Below, one piece after another: positions 60,862 to 64,000 of a stretch of DNA of 64,000 bases. The notes below the pieces were generated by a model that saw nothing but the letters and a program-made list of their open reading frames with translations, ran no database searches and had not been told where the DNA came from. The position numbers and the translations under genes are program-made. Source of the stretch: Ruegeria sp. EL01 (GTDB lineage: Bacteria > Pseudomonadota > Alphaproteobacteria > Rhodobacterales > Rhodobacteraceae); assembly GCF_900313035.1 (NCBI RefSeq), contig NZ_OMPS01000049.1, positions 1 to 64,000 on the forward strand. The letters run 5' to 3'. The first letter of the stretch is position 1. Each line of letters starts with the position of its first letter.

Positions 60862-63135
60862 ATGTCAGATACACCCAGCCTGCGACAAGCCGCGCTAGAC
60901 TATCACGCCCATCCAAAGCCCGGGAAGCTTGAAATCAAGGCCACCAAACCGATGGCAAATGGCCGTGATCTGGCGCGGGCCTACTCTCCGGGCGTCGCTG
61001 AGGCGAGTTTGGAAATCAAGGCCGATGCGGCCAATGCAGAGCTATATACCTCACGCGGGAATCTGGTGGCCGTGGTATCAAACGGCACAGCCGTACTTGG
61101 CCTGGGCAACATCGGCGCGTTGGCCTCGAAGCCCGTCATGGAAGGCAAGGCCGTGCTGTTCAAGAAATTCGCCGGGATCGACTGTTTCGATATCGAAGTC
61201 GATCAGCCTGATCCCGAAAAACTGGCTGATATCGTTTGTGCGTTAGAGCCTACCTTCGGCGCGATCAACCTTGAAGACATCAAGGCTCCGGATTGCTTTA
61301 TCGTCGAAAAACTATGCCGCGAACGGATGAACATTCCCGTCTTCCATGACGATCAGCATGGCACTGCAATTGTCGTCGGGGCGGCCGCCAAAAACGCGCT
61401 ACATGTGGCTGGTAAGTCCTTTGAAAACATCAAAGTTGTCTCAACCGGCGGTGGCGCTGCGGGAATTGCCTGCCTGAGCATGTTGGTCAAATTGGGGGTC
61501 AAACGGGAAAACATCTGGCTGTGTGACATTCATGGCCTGGTCTATGAAGGCCGCGCGGAGGACATGAACCCCCACAAAGATCAGTTTGCGCAGAAGTCGA
61601 ATTTGCGAACTCTGGACGACGTCATAGGCGGAGCTGATTTGTTTTTGGGCCTCAGTGGCCCGAACGTTTTGACGCCGGAAATGGTCGAGAAAATGACCGA
61701 TCGCCCGATCATCTTCGCGCTGGCCAACCCAACACCTGAAATCCTGCCGCAAGCTGCGCGAGAGGTTGCACCAAATGCGATCATCGCCACAGGGCGCAGC
61801 GATTTTCCCAATCAAGTCAACAACGTCCTATGTTTCCCGTTTATTTTCCGCGGCGCATTGGATGTCGGTGCGACCGAGATCAACGACGAAATGCAGATCG
61901 CCTGTGTTGACGGCATTGCAGACATGGCCCGCGCCACAACCAGCGCCGAGGCCGCGGCTGCCTACAAGGGGGAACAGCTGACATTCGGGCCGGATTACCT
62001 GATCCCTAAGCCGTTTGATCCGCGATTGGTGGGCGTTGTCTCTTCGTCCGTCGCCAAGGCCGCAATGGACAGCGGCGTGGCGAAGCGGCCGATTGAGGAT
62101 ATGGAAGCCTACAAGGAAAAGCTGAACCAATCCGTATTCAAATCGGCCCTACTGATGCGCCCGGTGTTCGAGGCCGCAGCTGTCGCGTCGCGCCGGATCG
62201 TCTTTGCCGAGGGCGAGGATGAACGCGTCCTGCGCGCCGCCCAGGCCATCTTGGAAGAGACCACTGAAACCCCGATCCTGATCGGACGGCCAGACGTGAT
62301 CGAGGCGCGCTGCGAAAAACTGGGATTAACTATTCGTCCCGGCAAAGATTGCCAGATCGTGAATCCTGAAAATGACCCACGATACTATGACTACTGGAAC
62401 TCCTATCATCAGGTCATGCAGCGCCAAGGCGTGACGCCGGATCTGGCCAAGGCAATCATGCGTACGAACACAACGGCCATTGGCGCGATCATGGTCCATC
62501 GTGGTGAGGCGGACAGCATGATCTGCGGCACCTTTGGGGAATTCCGGTGGCATCTGAACTATGTCGAACAGGTGCTGGACGATGGCGATTTGCGCCCCCA
62601 TGGGGCGTTGTCTTTGATGATCCTTGAAGACGGCCCATTGTTCATTGCCGACACGCATGTGCGGCAACTGCCGTCACCCGAGGAGTTGGCAGAATCCACC
62701 ATCGGTGCCGCCCGCCATGTCCGCCGGTTCGGAATCGAACCAAAGATCGCGTTCTGCTCACAGTCTCAATTCGGAAATCAGGCGGAAGGCTCAGGCAAAC
62801 GCCTTCGTGCTGCGCTGGATATTCTGGATCAGGAACCTCGGGACTTCATCTATGAGGGCGAAATGAACCTGGACGCAGCCCTGGATCCTGATCTGCGGGC
62901 CCGCATCTTCCCCGCTTCGCGTCTGGAAGGGGTCGCAAATGTGTTGATTTTTGCCCATGCAGATGCCGCCAGTGGTGTACGCAACATTCTAAAGATGAAA
63001 GCCGATGGAATCGAAGTTGGCCCCATCCTGATGGGCATGGGCAACAAAGCCCATATCGTAACCCCGTCTATTACTGCGCGCGGGTTGCTGAACATGGCTG
63101 CCATTGCCGGAACACCGGTCGCGCATTACGGTTAG
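60862..63135 (+). CDS. maeB: NADP-dependent malic enzyme with C-terminal phosphotransacetylase-like domain
   Basis: The 757-residue protein has a malic enzyme part (about residues 1-430), with DLARAYSPGVAEASLEIKAD, FKKFAGIDCFDIEV and the nucleotide-binding STGGGAAGIACL. A PTA-like domain (about residues 430-757) starts RPVFEAAAVASRRIVFAEGEDERVLRAA. It decarboxylates malate to pyruvate. In the family the PTA domain is usually a regulatory acetyl-CoA sensor rather than an active transferase. AGGA eight bases ahead supports the start. Confidence 0.95.
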   Translation: MSDTPSLRQAALDYHAHPKPGKLEIKATKPMANGRDLARAYSPGVAEASLEIKADAANAELYTSRGNLVAVVSNGTAVLGLGNIGALASKPVMEGKAVLFKKFAGIDCFDIEVDQPDPEKLADIVCALEPTFGAINLEDIKAPDCFIVEKLCRERMNIPVFHDDQHGTAIVVGAAAKNALHVAGKSFENIKVVSTGGGAAGIACLSMLVKLGVKRENIWLCDIHGLVYEGRAEDMNPHKDQFAQKSNLRTLDDVIGGADLFLGLSGPNVLTPEMVEKMTDRPIIFALANPTPEILPQAAREVAPNAIIATGRSDFPNQVNNVLCFPFIFRGALDVGATEINDEMQIACVDGIADMARATTSAEAAAAYKGEQLTFGPDYLIPKPFDPRLVGVVSSSVAKAAMDSGVAKRPIEDMEAYKEKLNQSVFKSALLMRPVFEAAAVASRRIVFAEGEDERVLRAAQAILEETTETPILIGRPDVIEARCEKLGLTIRPGKDCQIVNPENDPRYYDYWNSYHQVMQRQGVTPDLAKAIMRTNTTAIGAIMVHRGEADSMICGTFGEFRWHLNYVEQVLDDGDLRPHGALSLMILEDGPLFIADTHVRQLPSPEELAESTIGAARHVRRFGIEPKIAFCSQSQFGNQAEGSGKRLRAALDILDQEPRDFIYEGEMNLDAALDPDLRARIFPASRLEGVANVLIFAHADAASGVRNILKMKADGIEVGPILMGMGNKAHIVTPSITARGLLNMAAIAGTPVAHYG

Positions 63136-63178
63136 ATCGGGTGGCCCTATTGGCTGGCCACCATTCAGGGAGGTCAGC

Positions 63179-63568
63179 ATGAAAGGGCATTGTCACTGCA
63201 AAGCGGTGCGCTGCGAAAGCGATGGTCAGGTCGCCTGGAGTTGTTATTGCCATTGCGCCGATTGTCGCCGCAATTGTGCGTCACCTGTCACAGCGTTTTT
63301 TGGGGTGCCGCACGATTCCGTCGATTGGCAAGGGAACGCACCAAAAATCTACCGGTCGTCTGACTCTGTGGAGCGGCTGTTTTGCGGGGTCTGTGGCACG
63401 CAGATGGCGTATCGCAACGCGTGCGACGTTGCTAACATCCATCTCTACACCGTAACGCTTGAAGACCCGGATACTCTACCGCCTCGGTTCCATGTGTTTC
63501 ACGCGGACCATCTTCGCTGGCTGAGTATTCAAGACCGTCTGCCGCGTTACGCAAAGAACGCCGGGTGA
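63179..63568 (+). CDS. GFA-family (glutathione-dependent formaldehyde-activating-like) zinc protein
   Basis: The 129-residue protein has CHCKAVRC at the N-terminus, CYCHCADCRR (about residues 22-31) and FCGVCGTQM (about residues 68-76), the zinc ligands of the GFA/CENP-V fold. Its substrate is unknown. GGGAGG lies about eight bases ahead of ATG 63179; an in-frame ATG at 63104 would overlap maeB. It lies 43 bases after maeB, with an inverted repeat (63140-63162) between them. Confidence 0.88.
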   Translation: MKGHCHCKAVRCESDGQVAWSCYCHCADCRRNCASPVTAFFGVPHDSVDWQGNAPKIYRSSDSVERLFCGVCGTQMAYRNACDVANIHLYTVTLEDPDTLPPRFHVFHADHLRWLSIQDRLPRYAKNAG

Positions 63569-63593
63569 GTTGATTCTCTGGCTGAGGCAGGAT

Positions 63594-63713
63594 TTTGCAT
63601 GGTTGAGTTAGCAAGTTTGCAAAACCTTTACGTCGGCACAAACAAGTTGCCAAAACAAAAGGGGTTTGCATAACTTTGCAGGAAAATTCGAAGCTCTCTG
63701 CAAAGAATTTGCG
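63594..63713 (+). promoter_or_regulatory. Cluster of TTTGCA motifs upstream of the propionyl-CoA synthetase gene
   Basis: Six copies or near-copies lie in 120 bases: TTTGCA at 63594, TTTGCAAA at 63616, TTGCCAAA at 63647, TTTGCA at 63665 and again exactly ten bases on at 63675, and TGCAAA-GAA-TTTGCG at 63699-63713. PccR-type short-chain acyl-CoA regulators (ScfR family) in Rhodobacter recognise TTTGCAAA-like sites near propionate genes, as I recall. The stretch 63569-63800 has no gene. Confidence 0.6.
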
Positions 63714-63800
63714 ATAAACTGACGCGCCGTCATGCGCTCCGCTTGTTCGAAGCGATAGGGGTGCATAACAACATGCGCAAGGCTTTGGGAGGAGGACGAG

Positions 63801-64000
63801 ATGGCATATCAGGACGTATATGAAAGTTGGAAAGCCGACCCCGAGGCGTTCTGGATGGACGCCGCAAAAGGGATCGATTGGGTCAAAGCCCCAAGCAAAG
63901 CTTTGTTTGACGACAATGCGCCGCTTTATGAGTGGTACAGCGACGCGCAGGTCAATACCTGCTGGAACGCTGTGGACCGTCACGTGGAAAACGGACGCGG
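63801..64000 (+). CDS. prpE: Propionyl-CoA synthetase, N-terminal part (continues beyond the right edge)
   Basis: The first 66 codons encode MAYQDVYESWKADPEAFWMD, then WVKAPSKALFDDNAPLYEWY and VNTCWNAVDRHVENGRG. This matches the N-terminal domain of propionyl-CoA synthetase (PrpE), a member of the acetyl-CoA synthetase family. It activates propionate with ATP and CoA. AGGAGG lies seven bases before ATG 63801. The catalytic core and lysine are outside the window. Confidence 0.9.
   Translation, partial: MAYQDVYESWKADPEAFWMDAAKGIDWVKAPSKALFDDNAPLYEWYSDAQVNTCWNAVDRHVENGR

Noticed and set aside
63140..63162. GGTGGCC/GGCCACC hairpin as a terminator after maeB
   Set aside because: The inverted repeat is real but no T-tract follows, and the GFA gene may be co-transcribed.
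63432..63983. 183-codon open frame on the minus strand across the prpE promoter
   Set aside because: It overlaps the GFA gene and the start of prpE, both well supported, and has no recognisable domain.

Overview
The window comes from the chromosome of a marine alphaproteobacterium, most likely of the Roseobacter group (Rhodobacteraceae/Roseobacteraceae). The supporting signs are the aerobic cob gene set with CobE and CobF, a DmdC-like acyl-CoA dehydrogenase, a MerR pair beside fatty-acid oxidation genes, a SelD-oxidoreductase fusion, an Mrp antiporter operon and an opgCGH operon. Composition is GC-rich, coding density is very high, and most neighbouring genes overlap by ATGA or GTGA junctions. 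No rRNA, tRNA, CRISPR or prophage was seen.

Region 1 (1-16655) is a vitamin B12 locus. The right end of an IS5-family element lies next to a cobalamin riboswitch. Downstream is a 14-gene plus-strand run: a DUF1636 metal-binding protein, cobW, cobN, cobG, cobH, cobI, cobJ, cobL, cobE, cobM, cobB, cobA, cobF, with cobK inserted on the opposite strand between cobJ and cobL. A second cobalamin riboswitch precedes the cobalt transporter genes cbtB and cbtA. A terminator, a His-rich exported protein and a second DUF1636 gene follow. cobS/cobT and the later nucleotide-loop genes are not here.

Region 2 (16.8-27.6 kb) holds an exported DUF302 protein, a ThDP enzyme/CoA-transferase pair of unknown substrate, a TTC38-like TPR protein followed by the osmoregulated periplasmic glucan operon opgC-opgG-opgH, and on the minus strand an exported esterase with a membrane rhodanese.

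Region 3 (27.8-37.2 kb) is an Mrp-type Na+/H+ antiporter operon (a fused MrpAB, then C, D, E, F, G) running into a FAD-oxidoreductase/SelD fusion. It is convergent with mnmH, so selenium is probably used here for tRNA selenouridine.

Region 4 (37.2-43.3 kb) is mixed housekeeping: an UshA-like nucleotidase, a DUF952-DUF1330-pyrD-arsC-like operon, a MATE exporter and two PaaI-type thioesterases. Region 5 (43.4-51.3 kb) is a beta-oxidation cluster: two MerR regulators, an acyl-CoA dehydrogenase, a GST, a thiolase, a cupin and a bifunctional FadB/J enzyme. Region 6 (51.3-59.6 kb) has a Hint-domain protein, a sulfotransferase, an EamA transporter, a membrane protein resembling an M48 peptidase without its zinc motif, and the nucleoside salvage operon cdd-deoA-deoB-add-upp. 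Region 7 (59.6-64 kb) has a VOC/double-cupin protein divergent from maeB (malic enzyme with a PTA domain), a GFA-family protein, and the start of a propionyl-CoA synthetase gene behind a cluster of TTTGCA motifs.

No clear novel defence or mobile system is visible. The most interesting signals are the antisense cobK, the RBS-sequestering riboswitch platform, the paired DUF1636/His-rich cobalt proteins, the pseudo-M48 protein, and several repeat or operator arrays.
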